From NCBI GenBank assembly GCA_013399115.1, contig VXAA01007177.1, positions 1,024,585 to 1,088,584 on the forward strand: DNA of 64,000 nt, written 5' to 3'. The notes beneath the pieces are model-generated. The model saw only the letters and a program-made list of their open reading frames with translations. It did no database searches and was not told the origin of the DNA. Each line of letters opens with the position of its first letter. The first letter of the stretch is position 1. Shown here piece by piece: positions 1 to 14,434 of this stretch. The translations under genes and the position numbers were made by a program. Source of the stretch: Anseranas semipalmata. Its lineage: Eukaryota > Chordata > Aves > Anseriformes > Anseranatidae.

Positions 1-3000
1 GATTTTGTGCATTTTCTGTGACCGTAGAAGTATAAACAGGAAATTCAGTTTAAAATCTTTAATATGTTCTCTAGTATGCTCAAAGAAAAAACAAAACAAA
101 ACCAAACAAACAAAAAAAACCCACATAGATTTTAACTTGCAGAGTTGCTTCTGCTTCAAATTGTTTCTAGTATGATCGTAGTATGCTCCTGCAGCAGGTC
201 AGCTAGTCAGCAGTTGTCCATGCGTGTTCACACACTGTCCTGTGTTACTAGAATCCAGCTGTGGGACTTTCATGGGGGGTTTATGCTTTGTCTTGCATCT
301 GCCCTTATTAGAGACCGAGGTTCAGTTATCGCAGCAGAATGGATGTGGCTTTTGTTGCCTTGCTGTGTGAATAGTCTGTCCTTCAATAACAAATACAGCT
401 ATTAACGTTTATGGAAAGGAGGCAGCTTAGTTTTGGTAGTGCGAAATGGCTGTTGAGAAGCAAATATACATTAGATATCTACAAGAATTCCCCCAGAATT
501 CTCCATGAAACTGAAATTGTTAAATGCTTCAAGCCTGCTTTGAAGGCCTCACTTCAGCAAGCTTCCATGCAATTGGACTTTGCTCTTGCAGAACCCAACT
601 GCAGCTGGGGAATCACCCAGTGCATGGAAGTCTGCTTGCCAGTGCCAAAATGAACAACAAAAATGTTGCATGAAATCGAAACATCTATATTCAGTAACAT
701 GCAGTAAACCGGAGAATTAATGTGTGTTTAGGAGACAGTTTTGCAAACATGCATGATGGCATCTTTGTGACTGCTGCGTAGCTTTTGAACTATATGGGAC
801 CACTTAAATGTGGAGTTTAGTAGCACACATTTGAATGTTTGCCTTTTTAGCATGAAAATAACATGTTTTTAATGTACCTTGTTATTTCTAGAAAGGAGTA
901 AAATGGCTTTATTGCACTATACTCCTACTAGAGTAATTACTTTTGCAAGGTGCAAGTTTCGTTTCATGTAGTGCTGTAGGAAAATCTTTGTAGCTTGTCT
1001 TCTTGGTTCACTGCCTAGGAAGATTTTCTTTTATGGAGATAAATTATAAGTTTCAAAAAATATTGGTTTTGTCTGTAGTTAACTGAATTCATTATGTACA
1101 TTCATTTTCTTTTCCTCTTTATTTCTATTCATGAAGCGCTTGTGAGAAAACCATGGTAAATATGGCGTCCTAGAAGTCTAGAGTTTCTGTAAAAATGAAG
1201 CAAAACACGAAAACGCAGAGCCTCTGTGTACTAGTCTTTAGTAATAATGCTGAGTAAGTTCAGTATTCAGAAAAGCGATGTGTAGCTGTGGTTGTGCTGC
1301 AGCACCACCTAGTGCTCTCGGCAGCTGAAGGAGCTTCCTAGCAGCTGCTCTTGCTGCTTGGGCACAACTCAAGCAAACAAGCAAGCAAAAACCTGGGTTC
1401 GTATCACATGCACGCAGAGCTGGAGCATCAATAGTAATGTGTAAAGTTTTTTTTTTTTTTCTAACGTTTATATGAAAAAAATCGTTAGTAATGTGTCTAA
1501 TTAGCATAAGACTTACCATTTCAAGACCAAGCATTTTATTTTGTAAAGCTGATATAGAGCCTTTAGAGAAGCATGTCTACATTTATGGATATACTGATAT
1601 TTATAAATATTTATACTGATACTCCCTTGAAGCATTACATTTCTACAATGAGAAGAATAGCTGCCTGGCCATGATGTTAATGGGAGACGGTGTGCAACTT
1701 AAGGATGTCCCTGAACAGAGGGCCACTTATAACCCAAGAAGTTCCTTAGAGATCACATAATTACAGCTTCTCCAGTTCTGCATGGGCCACTGGAAAAATG
1801 AATGTTTTAGCAGTTTTTACACACTTACACAGCGTGAGTTAGCATGATCACACCCACTGTACACTTGATATAATGCAGACCAGACACACGCAACGTGACT
1901 TTTACTGAAGTCCAAAACAAACTGGTAGCAAAATCAGGAGCAAGAACAAGTCCTTTTGGTCCCACCAATCCACTGGACCACCGCTGCTGTCATCTCCTCA
2001 CCCTCCCTGGCTGTTCCAAAGGCAAGCTCGCTCTTTTTAATAGCATCGTTCTTTTACTGTTTTGTTTACACTTCACAATTTATTTTAATGAAAATGGGCT
2101 TTTGTAGTAAGCATTATTACAAAGCAAGTTTTCTGGGAGAGGTGCAGACATCAATATAGCAACATCCTGGAAATGTAAAGTATTCCAGCATGATAAAATT
2201 TTAGCATGAGAAATGCCTGTGTGCATTAAGTAGACAATAATGGATTTTGCTTAACTTCCTTTGATAAGTTAATGGCTGTCTAAATATCTTTCTAAATATA
2301 GAAACATGCTAAACACCTCCTTTTATTCAAATGTACTCATGTTTTCCTCTGCCAAAAAAAAAAAAAAAAAGGCTGGCAATAAAAAAGACATAAGATAAGC
2401 AGTCTCTTTTTAAGCTTCAAGTTCAGCCTATATGAGCTGGCACATATCCTCAGAAATTTTTGTGCTCTGCCTTAAAAGTCTGTGTGAGCTTTCTCTATTT
2501 TTTTTCCTTCTATGAAGTCCTGTAAGAATTATTCACACATAACATGTACAGCTGTGCACATCAAACGCTACTAAGAAGCAATGTGAACTATGCAACAAAA
2601 TACTGTACTGATTTTCAGTGTGGGATGAATAAGGGACTGGCAGTCCACTGAAGCAGTGATAAGACCAAGATTTTTGTATGTCGCATTTCCCCTAAGCTCT
2701 GTTTTCTTTCTCTTACCTTGGAACAATATGTGCATTCATTTAACTGTGAAATAAAACTGTTTGGTCTTTTGTACAGTTTCATTTCATTGTAACTCAGATG
2801 GACTGAAAGAGCAGCTGAATAACTTGATATTGAAAACTTAAAGGTCATGAATATTGGATGTAACAGCTGTTTCCATTAAAAAAAATTGAATGATGTAATC
2901 CTATTGCCTAGAAATGTCTGGAATGTGGCAATCAGTCACTTGGAATAGGAGAGGGAAAACCAGTTTTAACCAGCCTTTCATTTCCTGGGAAAGACCATAT

Positions 3001-4585
3001 TTAGAGTTTTGCATGATTAAAGCCTTCAGGGCAAAAGCTGAAACTGTCATTTGTCTAGCTATTTATTCTCTGTGAAATATTAGAAATGCAATTTAGAAAA
3101 AGCATTCCTCTGCAGTAGCCTTACTCAGCTCTTGGTTTTTCAGGAGGGTGATGAAATGTTGTAACAGACAAGTCTGGCTCTGTTTAGAGTCTTTCAATTA
3201 CAATATATATCTCTGAATATGTCAAGTCGTACTTTATAATGATAACACATTGAGTTTTTTTTAATAGGATAATCAGCTTGAAAAGTGTGGGTGAAATCTG
3301 CAGCTTCATCTGTTTTCTGTGCGCTTCTTTAATAGAATAAAGAATAAATAGGAAGCCAATGTGCATCCCAAGCACCACATTTATTTTCTTATATTCTGAA
3401 AGAAAGAATTTGAAAATGTAGGGAGGAACAGATTAAACCTTCAGTTTCTGCTGTGTGCAAAAGGAAGATACGCTGTAACAAAGGGATACAGGATAGATAT
3501 GCAGTGAATAAAATGATTTAGTTTCTCAATGATTCTCAGTTTAAATGCCAGTAATGAAAATGCCGAAGGCACTATTCACTGGTATTTTCTTAACCAAAAA
3601 GAGATTTTAATGTCTGCTACTTCTCTGTGCCTCATATAAGTGCATTTGTTCATGCATTTTTTCTGAAGATATTAAATAAATGCAGATACATACAATAGGA
3701 CCAGCACTTGGGACAGATTTGTTGTTAAATTAACTTGATTTTTGAATTAAATTATGATGATGCTCAGACTGCAAAATCTGCCACGCTAGAATTTATCTGT
3801 TTGCTTTTGATCTATTTCTTGCTTCTAACTGATATGTTTTCCCTTTTTATTTATGATGATTTAGGGGGCGCTTAGGGAAAATTTAGGGCAAATTATGAGC
3901 AATCTAATAATAAAGAAAATATCAGTTAATTTAAACTTTATTAAATTTAAACATGTCCATTCTGGTATTTAGACTTGATTATATTACCTGAAATAGAATA
4001 ATGAGGTATTTGACACATAGCTGCACATGTGTGAATCGGTAAATACCAAGTAGAAAAGAGATCTGAATTTTGGTCTCTTGAATCCCACTTGAGAATCACA
4101 GAAACATAATGGGATGTAAAACCCATTTTTTAAATCATGTATGAGTCACTGATACAAACTGGATATCATGGAGAGAAAGCCTGTTTTGATTTTGAGAAAC
4201 TTTTCCATCAAAAATTTGTGCAAAATTTTGATTTAAAATAAAAGATTGTGTGTGTGTGTGTAGATTTATATAAATGGAAAACTTGAAACTAGATTAACTC
4301 ACATTCTCAACTCCATTTGCCGAACTCATTAATGATTAGGTTGCTTTCACATGCAAGTTGCATTCTTAGTCTAGTTTGTAAAAAAATGTTTGTGAGTTTG
4401 TAATATTTGTAATGAGTTTGTAGGGTGCCTGATTGGTAAAGGTAGTACAAAGGAAAAACACAGGAATCAAAGCCCAATAAAAGTATGCTATTGAAAAGAG
4501 TTGGAATGATGTTGCAAGTTTGAAATGAGAAGCCTTTCACATCTTATTTCTGACAGGTGTTATGCCTAAAAAAGTTTAATTATTA

Positions 4586-4642
4586 ACACCCCCCCCTCAA
4601 AAAAAACAACAACAAAAAAAAAAAAACGAAAAAAACCCCACC
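4586..4642 (+). repeat. C-run and A-rich low-complexity tract
   Basis: A run of C is followed by A-rich sequence with AAC units. It resembles neither a gene nor a recognisable element tail. The A-rich part could be the remnant of an old insertion, but no body of an element is visible upstream. Confidence 0.7.
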
Positions 4643-6860
4643 AAATAATTCTGTTTAGAGCGTGTAAGTCAATCCATGAGTGATGAAACTGATGATGTGT
4701 GTCACTTCATTGGATTTTTGCATGTTACCCAACCCTTCTAAAAGTATTTGTATTTCAGGGAAGACATATGACTCAGTCATTAATTCTACCTCTCAGTTGT
4801 TTTTTTTTTTTAATGTGTTCTCTTTCAAATCTCCAGAATATTTTGCCAAAAAATGTGCCCTGTTGTGCTGCGCTACTGGCAATAAAGATCTTTCAAAGCA
4901 TTTACGATGAAATCATACAGCTCTGTTGAACTATCCTACTGTGTAGTAGGAGGATAACAAATATTTATAGACGTGTCAGCTCATGTATACTATTCTACTT
5001 GCATATATTTCAAATCTGGGTTTATTACGGCACTTTCTAGTTCTTCTCATGAAGATGGTAGCCCATCTCTGACTCTTCAGTGAACTACATGCCCTTCTCA
5101 CCCAGCCATGCTGCTTGCTTGTCTACAGCTCCCTCCTGGAACAGGTAGTCCAACCAGCAGGTATAATACTTGCTAGTGATGCAAACAACATGCTGACGTG
5201 TTTCTTGGAGTTACCTGGTATTCAACAGGAAATGGATTTCCTGCTAGTAGATGGATATGAGTCAAATTTCAAAGAGAGCACAGAAATTCTTGGTTATATT
5301 TTCTCAGCATTTTACAAGCTATGCCCTAAAACAGAGGAAGCCCATATTCATAGCATCTCCAGGTGTCATGCCACTGTTGCATATAAATGAAATAAAGTTT
5401 TAAATTAAACTTGGAAAATCTACTGCATATAGTAACCAGGATATAAAACCTATGTGGCCTATGCATCTAAGTAATAGCACTTGATGAAAACTTGTATTTT
5501 TCCTGTGAAAGATAAAAATATATTTATGAACTGAGCTGAAATTATTTGGAACTGGAACTGAAATAATTTACAATGGAAAAAATTTGAAGTAGTTCTGATT
5601 TTTAATAATCTTGAAATAATTTTGAGCTATGCATTTTAAAATTTGATCAGAGAGCTTCAGATAATGCTGTTCTAAATGACTTGACTAAAACCAGGTAATG
5701 CAGGATGTAACCTTTGAGGACAGAGGCAGCAACAGTGACCAGACTTGGAAATGTGGCTTCAGTGTTTCTCCTCTCCGCTCTAAAGTCTCTAGTCGTGATC
5801 TAGTCTTTTACTAAGCACTGAAACAAAATGTTTGCCTTCCTAATATCTTTTGTGCCATTTTTGAATCAAATATTGTTACCCTCTTTTTTAAAAATTGCAT
5901 TTTATTCCTGCGGAAGTCAACCTGTTTATGTATTCAGGAATTTATCTGAAATGGAAAACACACCTATTTTAGTGCAGATTTTGTGATTCCTAGGTTTTAA
6001 AAAAGAGAATGTCCAAGAGGAAGAAATGTTTATTCACTTTCATTTTGAGTTTTTGGTGGCCGAGGCTATCCTGCATTAGCAACCCAATGCTTTAATAAAG
6101 TTATTCAAATAATTCTATCACATAAGAAATATCTTACAAAGATATTTTTCTGAAAAAAAGTAGCTGTGCATCTGCCATGATGGTAGCGTTCCTGTCCTTA
6201 CACTCAGAAGTGTGTTAGGTACTGGACTATTTGTGGTGACTACAGTATCCCTCTGAGCACTGATCATCTCGAAGGTATATGTATGATCAATTCATTCTAC
6301 AACTCTAGCTGTTTGATCTTGTGATGTCTTTATAGACTCTATCTAGTACCTATATTTTATTTAAAATTTTGTTATACCTCTAATTTTTTGCACCTGTAAT
6401 AGCTTTTGTTGCTAGTTGTTTTGATTGCCATCTGAAGTTTGTATGTAACTCAGTATACCCATGACATTTTAAAATGAGGGCGAAGTGAATTTTCATTATT
6501 TTTCACCTATTTATCTCAATATTCTTCATTCTCAAAAGTACTTTTTGCCTAAGAAAATTGTGCTACAAGGGAGCAATAGAAATTACTAAATGATTTATAG
6601 AGGAGTGAAACTTTTTTTGTGTGTGTATTTACAATCTCCTTTAAAAGAAATCTGTCTCTCTTAATGGTGTTTCTGCTTGTGGTGCTTTTAGAAAAGCTTG
6701 TCTTGTGTGTGCGTGCGCACAAGCTGACTATTATAGCTGTAATCTGGGACAGTCGGAGGAGCTGTTTGTCGTGGTTGCATCTGTGAGGTTAGATCTGCCA
6801 CTATTGGAAGTATGAGAATGGGTGGGAACAAGAAAGCTGATCCATGAACAGAAAAGAAGA

Positions 6861-6880
6861 AGGGGGGGGTCGGGGGGAGG
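6861..6880 (+). other. G-rich run, possible G-quadruplex
   Basis: A run of eight G, a TC spacer and a run of six G followed by AGG lie together, with another G-rich patch (tggggggcggg) about 110 bp downstream, near 6985-6996. The arrangement could support a G-quadruplex on the + strand. It lies deep in the intron. Confidence 0.5.
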
Positions 6881-9800
6881 AATGAGAATGAACAACGAAT
6901 GAGGGTGTGGAGGTCTGACTGAGCCTTTCGACATGACTTTTAAATAGTTAGACAGCTAGGGAATTCAGAAGGAATTTGGGGCAAGTGGGGGGCGGGTAAG
7001 CCAAGGCCCTGTACAGAAGAGGGAGCCCTCTTCAAGAGAACTAAAGAGAAGGTAAAAGATAGAGTCCAGCTCCTTAAGTGGTTTTCTCCTTCCATTCATA
7101 GTATAATAGGTAATTCCTACAAATGTGAGCATTACAAAAGTAACACTCTCTGTTTTGTAAGTGATGAATCACTCCATTGGGGAAGTTATAACTTCCTATT
7201 AATACATTTGCTCCAAGCAGATGATCTACTGGGTCCTAAAATAAATTTTAAACTTCCTAATATTAACCCAGTAAATATTTCCGTTCCATTTGAAGCTTAA
7301 AAATGAAAATCAGAGTAAGCTGGGGGTCAGATATTTACTTTTACCCTGTGAATTAGAGGCTTACTCCTTTCCGGGATCAGCTTTATGGGGTTACCAAGTG
7401 ACCGATATCATACTGGATTCCTTCCTGTCATAATGCCATGAGCATTCTGCTGGAACTTAGGTCACTGCTTAAAATAACCTTGCTAATTGCAAGTCTACAA
7501 GTGTTGGCTGAAATTTCAGTTAGCTGCCATACAGCAGATCTGGATGCTGAGAAATCGCGACTGTAGCTCAGAACGTGCAAGGGAAGAGCCAGGCAGGCCT
7601 AAACTTGATCTGCACAGTCACTCAGGTGGAGGCAGCAGATTATTTGCTGTATTTCATGCAAAACAAAAGCTGTTGACTCGGCACTGAAGATGGATTGGGT
7701 TACATATCATCTGTGGCTTATGTGTCTGTCTTTTAAACAGACACTTATTTTCTGAATTACCGGTTGTGTGCAACTTCTTTAGCTGAGGAGAAGAAATGGG
7801 ACAGTCATTTTTTTTGCAAAGCTGATACCTGAAAACTCTCCCTCCAGTATAAATGAGGTAAGACACCCTTAAAGCGAAAAACTTTACAAAACATTGGAAA
7901 TATCTAAAGCAATAAACTATCCATTTGCAATTTTTTATCTGTAAAGGCAAATGTGTTTTTTAATCCACCAGTTTTCAAATTCTAAAGAAGTATTGCATTA
8001 CCTAAATGTGTTTGGCTTGAAATAATATGTTTCATTTCCTGTGCACTGTAAATTGCAAAATTGACAGATCTTTGCCCCTATGGATGTAGATTTCTGAATA
8101 TTGAGGAAAGTTTGTTCCGTGTATTTCACTCCTCGTACTATATAATGTAAAGTTTCTGCAATCACAATGTTTTGTTTAAACAATTTAAGTCATTCCCTTC
8201 TGAAGGGAAAAAGATGTTTGTCATATATAAATGTTTCGATGCCATCTGTCACATGTTTCAGTGGGGGAGATTGTAACTTTTTTGTTTGTTTAGGTGAAAC
8301 TTAATGCTCCATCTTCTCTATTCCCCAAGACGTTACTCAGCTAACATTTATAGGTCGTGGTATAATTAGAAATAGGCACTGTAGGATTATAATTACATTA
8401 CTTTGAAAACTTTGACCTATATTGTGAAGAGATGTGTTCAGTAAAGGCTCAGGAAACCAACAGACTGAATATAGCATAAATAATAGAAAATATGGCAATT
8501 TTGTCACTATATCCAGATTTTACTATCTTCATCAGAAACTCATTAAATTCTGTAGCTCTTCGCAGGGAGACTGAATGTGACATATGAACAGCATCCAGTG
8601 AAGAACACACTGTTTAATACTGTTGTATTCATTTAGGAGACCATTATCAAAATATTCTGTGAGCTGTAACTTTTCCAAAGACCCTTTGTTTTATTTTTCT
8701 TCTCAGCTCACAAAGTTGCATGTGTGCCATGTCTGGAGGAATATGCTCAGACTGCTCAAAAGTGTCTGCTCCCTCTGCAAAACTATTCATTCTTTTGAAA
8801 TTGCATCTACAGGAAAAGTTCAGGAATTTTTGGTTGAACAAGGTGGTTTTCTTCAAAGATTTGCATTGGATTAAGCCTTTTGACTTCCCTGAAGCAGGAG
8901 TTGGCACTGGATGGAAATGGTTGACTGATGTATAGTTTTGTACAAGGTGCCAGAAGAATGGGAAGTCAGCCATAGATTATGGCAACTGTTACAACTTGTA
9001 TTTGGATAGGAATTTCTCATTGCCTTTTAAAAGGTTTTTAGTTTTGTTGTTCAGCTGCCCCTGCATCAGTTGTCAATTGCTCTTGTTTAGACTTTGCTGG
9101 CTAAGCAAGTTGTGACCTTCATCTCTATAATGGCAGTGCATGCTGTCATCTTCTTCTAAATCTTGTTGGTGAAAGTTTCAAGCAATGCAAAATTCTGCTA
9201 CAGCCAAAAGTGTTTAGTACTAGAAGTGTAGTAGCGGCTTTTTACATAAATATTATTGCCCCATTTCTAATCAGGTTTCGAATGCTGTTTCAGATGTTGA
9301 AATGTATCAATAAAGTAGGATTTTGAATCCTTTCTGCTCCATTCAAGAACTAGAAAGCTCTTTTTGCTCTTCCATGGCTATGTCTATGTAACCATTTTAG
9401 TTTGGGTCAGGAGTGTGATTTCAAACTGAACCTGCTGTTTTTCTCCATTCAGCTGTCTTGTGTTCATGCTGGAGAGCAGACTCGCTGTGTGCAAGCTGCT
9501 TGCTACTGCTCACAGTCATTGCTGACTAAGGGCTTTTTTCTTCCTTTCTTTCCTCAATCCCCCTGTTTCACGTTTCATGTTTTATTTGTTGTTGTATCTG
9601 TAGTGATATTTGCTTCTGCTATTCATCATTTGACGCTTTCCTGTGCGAGTAGTTTTTGCATTTAACTTATATGTAATTGCCTTGAATGAGTTAGACATAC
9701 ACTTAGTATAGGATTTCCCTTCCCATATCTCTTGCCTATACTGAGAAGTGAAGAAACTTTCTCAGAAATTAATATTGTTGCTAATTTTACTTAGTTGTTG

Positions 9801-10984
9801 CATCATGCTTGTCTCAGAGACAAAATCGGAAAGTTGAAAGTCAAGTTCAGTTTTGATAATTACCTGAGTTTTAATTTGTCTGCAAAACAGTTTTCATATC
9901 ATAATTTCTATAAATTCAAGTTGAAAAATACCTTCAGTAGAGATTTTTGAATTATTTTGATCCTCCTAATCCCATTTAATATTGTTTAAAAAAAATAAAG
10001 TAATAATAATGAAAGATAGCAATAGTAGATTTTAGAAATTCTTCACACTGAGCTTCAGAAGAAGGTATGACTAATGTTTTGGTCATTACAGTGAGCAATT
10101 TTGTCATCTTTAGTGTTCATGCTTCAATCTCAGAGTGAGAGACTGTTCTGTTTATGAAGAATTATGGCCTCCTTCAGCTCCTTTGCTAAGAGGGCTAAAC
10201 AGTCAATATGGGTTTTAGTATGTCTTCTTGCTGGAAGTTAATTTATAGTAATGGGTGAGAGTGGCCATAATGTTCTGTTTAAAACATTAGTGTTTGGTTA
10301 ATATATTTTTGGAGAGTAGGATTTTGAATTATAGGCAGCGTTAGAATTTTAAGAGAAGACTTAGAGGGGAAATGTATGTTAGTTTTGACAGACTTGCTGT
10401 TATCAGCACTATTTTGAAATTTTCTTAGCTGACCAACTTTCCTATTAGCTCATAGTTCCTCACAGACCTCTTGATGAAATGTTGAAAAAGTCTGTGTGAA
10501 AAGATCTTGATGTTTAAGAGTGTAATAAAAAGATTTTTAAAAAATACCAACACTTCTTCCACTTTCCTCAGACTTGCCAGTTATTTTGCCAGAATCAGCT
10601 GAAATCCTACTGTGTCTTGTCAAGAAAGAGAAAACAGTTGCGGTTTTTGCTTTTTCTACAGATGAATGGTATTGCTGTTTTGGTAGAAAATAATGTGCAC
10701 AGAAATACATTTTTACAACTGAAATGTGTTGGAAAATATAAAAGCTACAGAATCCCCTAAGAATGTAGGTTTTTGGAGTGGCATTGAGTTGTTTGCTTCT
10801 TGTTACCAATTTCTGACCAGGCTTCATGCTTTTGTGGTCAGGGATGCTGATCCAACAGTATCATACACTAACACCGTCTTTAGCCTACTGTACTTAGTCC
10901 CTCATTATCCACGGGCATTTTATATTATCCATGCAAAAGGTGGAGTCTTACTTCAGCTACCTCCGCTAGGCAGAGTGGGTTAGC

Positions 10985-11190
10985 CTTTGGCAGGGATGCT
11001 AGCTCAGGTTGACGCCGTGAGACTAGTTACGGTGTTTCCAGTCTGGCAGCAGTACGGCCGGCCACTTTGTCGCAGAGGGAAGCCTATGAACAAAGCTAGG
11101 TCTCTGCAGAACCCTTCGAGTCGTTCCAAGAGGAATATGGAAGTATGAATGCTTGCGTGGCTCCATGGGGCCTAGCGAGAGACAGGAGGG
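10985..11190. other. Modest CpG-enriched intronic patch
   Basis: About a dozen CpGs occur within some 200 bases (for example gacgccgtg, tacggccggcc, ttcgagtcg), against a CpG-poor background. No gene or mobile element family was recognised in it. Confidence 0.35.
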
Positions 11191-14100
11191 GCTTGTTTGC
11201 CACATCTCTGGCTTGGTAGGCCTCTGTGGCATTCAGCAAAGCACTTGCTCAGGGCACTGGCAGGCTTTTGCACACCAGCAGACTAGAGCTGTGGTGATGA
11301 TCACCCTGTGGTGATGCAACACTGCCATGCTTTCTCAAAGCAAAAACCAAAGAGTTGAAGAGCAGATCACGGAAGGACTTTCATGGTTCCTTATGAAGCC
11401 ATCTACATCTGACTGAGCTACAGCTAGTGAAGTGAGACAGGCATTTTCTCAGTTCCTGCAAGGTGCTCCCCATAAGCCCCAAATTTTGAAGCTTTGTCCG
11501 AGAAGAAATAAATGCTCACTTAGCAGAATTACACATAGAGTACAGGTCTGGCACAAGCCCTCCCACAGCTGGAGCTCTGAAGACTGTTTTGTGGGCACAC
11601 AGGTACTTGTGGAAGGACCCTGAGACAGTGGTGACCAGGACAGACATCAGGCACGTCCTAATAACTATGGGTCATAGCATCCAAGTCCCAGCACTCAGTC
11701 CTGATATGGTGACAAATTGTCCCCAGACTTGTTTTGATGTCATTGTATTATCAAGTTTTTGTAATGTGCTTCATGTATAGCTCTCCTGTATATGTACATA
11801 TAAATGTGTTTTTCAAAATGTTGTTAATGTTTGGGAAACTAAAATAGCAGAGATGTAGGTATAAAGTCTAGTTTTTTTAATCTCGGGTTATCTAAAATTA
11901 AATATAATAATTTATTTATTATATCCTTCATTGTAGAATAATAGACTAATGTTGCTTGTTAGTGACGGCATGGCTAGTGTTAATGATGACTTCAGGATAT
12001 TAGACAAACTGTGGAAATTTCAGTCTTAAATGAATGGTGATCTTAGAGGAATACAGACCACTCTTGTAGACAGCTTGGCTGTCTGTATCAATGTTACCCT
12101 AAAGCTGCAGATGTGATTCCGGTATGAGCTTGTTTGGTAGATGGCCTCAGTTCATACTTGCCCAATCATATTTGTTAGATGGCAAAGATGTCCCAGAAGT
12201 GATATCCCTCTCACTACAATATCCTTACACTCACTAGAACAGAGGGTAGAAGGCCAAACTCTAAAAGTCTCAAAGCCATCATACTATGTCTGGGTTTTGC
12301 CATTACCTTTCCATTTCAATCCTCCTGATTCCAGAAAATGGGAAGTTGACTGATAGCTGGAGGTAAAGTTCCTGATAATTTTAGCAAGAATAGGACTTGA
12401 ACATGAACATGATTTCGTATAAGATGACTGAAATCTATTTTCCTAATCCAGATGGCTGGATAATGGTTATATCCCGTATATTAATTAATTTGTTTGAAAT
12501 TAAGGGTAATCTAGAGGAATAAAAATAACTAATTACTAAAATTGATAAAATTAGCTTGTTTGAAGTTATTACATTCTGATTTTCTTGTTTCATTTCATTT
12601 CAGAGTGCAACCAAACTTTAAATGTTCCATTTTGTAAATAACAAAGCAAAAGTATAGAGAGAGACATTTACTGTAGGACTTTCCTCCTCCTCATAAGAAC
12701 CAATTCCATGTGCTTCTTACCTTCACTTCTCTGTATATGCTTCAGGCTGCCATAATTTAAGGGTCCTGTGCCATTGCTTGTGAATCTTATTATCTGAGAA
12801 AGATGGAAGATTTGGCATAGTGTAAATTCGGGATTCAATAAGGCTAAATGCATTATGACTATTTTTGCAGGAAATGTAAATATATACAAGTGAATAAAAC
12901 ACAAATTTGCATTTGAAGCTTGAAGTCTCTTAGGTTCGTTAACTTCCACACAGACAAACTCATCTATTGAATTTCAAAGGGTTAGTTTACAGGTCCAGAC
13001 ATGTAAACAGCCTTTCTTTTTCTCATTGTTCCTGCATGGAGGTGAGAGTTACGCTCATCACTGAAAGCTAAAAAGTCTAGACAAAGACAGTTTATAACTT
13101 ATCTCTGTATGGCTAGCAAACAAAATTAAATGACATATAAAGAGATGCGAGGCTGCTGGTAGATAAAACTGTTCTTTTCTTTGTCAGCATAACAGTTTGT
13201 CTCAACCACAAACATGTCATGCTGACTTGCTTAAAGATGTGAATGATACTGACTGTGAAGTGCTTTATAAATCAAGGATCTTATTCGAGTTAGCAACACA
13301 TAATAAAAATATTTGCCTATATTTGCCTATATGTACTGTGTACACGTACAAATGAATAAATATTTAAATAAGTACTGCTCATTTACTGCTTCTTTCCAGG
13401 CACTTCAGTCCTACTCTGTAAAGCACAAGAGTACTTTCTCAAGCAGCATGAACATCTTAACAGCCATTAGGCTTGCCACTGCTTTACACTGGGAAGTTTT
13501 CTTGTAAAGCTAAAACTGGCACTTTTGAGAGAATTATCGGGCTAGAGCACAAGTTGACTTCTTGGAATTCCTGCATTGGAATAGGTTATGTACCAGCATA
13601 GCACAGACTCTACAGTCTTGTAACATGTTTCTAAATTTAAGTACTTCTAGCAGTAATATTTTGTCCAATTGTAAAATAAAATATTTAGTTCTTAATACAG
13701 TATTAAAATACTAACCTCTAGCACTCTGAATCTTATAAATAGCCTGAACAAACATCTATTATTAATGATATTGAATTTTAGGTTCCTTAGGAGTGATTTA
13801 ATTGGAAATACATGCTTCATTGTGTCTATTTTTATTGGATTATGTTAGAAATATTTGTAGTTAAAGTACTGCAGGCATAGTATAAAATGAGTTTTGCTCA
13901 TTTGATATTTGCACAATATTCTACTATTTACGTCTAATCAAAAAATCAAGATTATTATGGATTATTTTGTTTGAAAAGAAGATACCACACACCAACCTTT
14001 AAATATACATCTGTACTAACCATGAACCACCTGTGGGATGACAATGAGATTTGGAATGGATCAACTAAATCAGATAGTGCAGACTACTAGATAATGTATG

Positions 14101-14400
14101 TTAATTGTTTTTATATGCGAAGTCTAAAGTAAACATTTCAATACTTGCCTACAGCCCGTTAAAATGGTTTGGATGGTTCACGTATATTTGGGCATCATAC
14201 CAATCCCATAACTCCAGGTTTCCAATTTAGTCTCTGCTATATTCCTTCTCAGAAACACCTGTAAAAACCTACTGTATTCTTCCCTATATGGATGTAGATC
14301 AGGTTTTTGTTTTGTATTTATTACGTCTGAGGCCAAGAAACACAAGAATATTCTCTGTGTGTGCGTGACCTACATTGTACCAATTGCACACTAACTAGTA

Positions 14401-14434
14401 ATGATTCCTAATGCGTTGTCTAATTAGGAATCAT
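14401..14434. repeat. 12-bp inverted repeat with TAAT cores
   Basis: The arm atgattcctaat (14401-14412) is exactly reverse-complementary to attaggaatcat (14423-14434), with a 10-base spacer. TAATTA, a homeodomain-type core, occurs at 14421-14426. It could be a paired regulatory site or a chance hairpin. Confidence 0.6.

Noticed and set aside
3863..3892. Three TTAGGG-like units resembling an interstitial telomere repeat
   Set aside because: The units are separated by unrelated bases and are not a tandem array; chance is likely.
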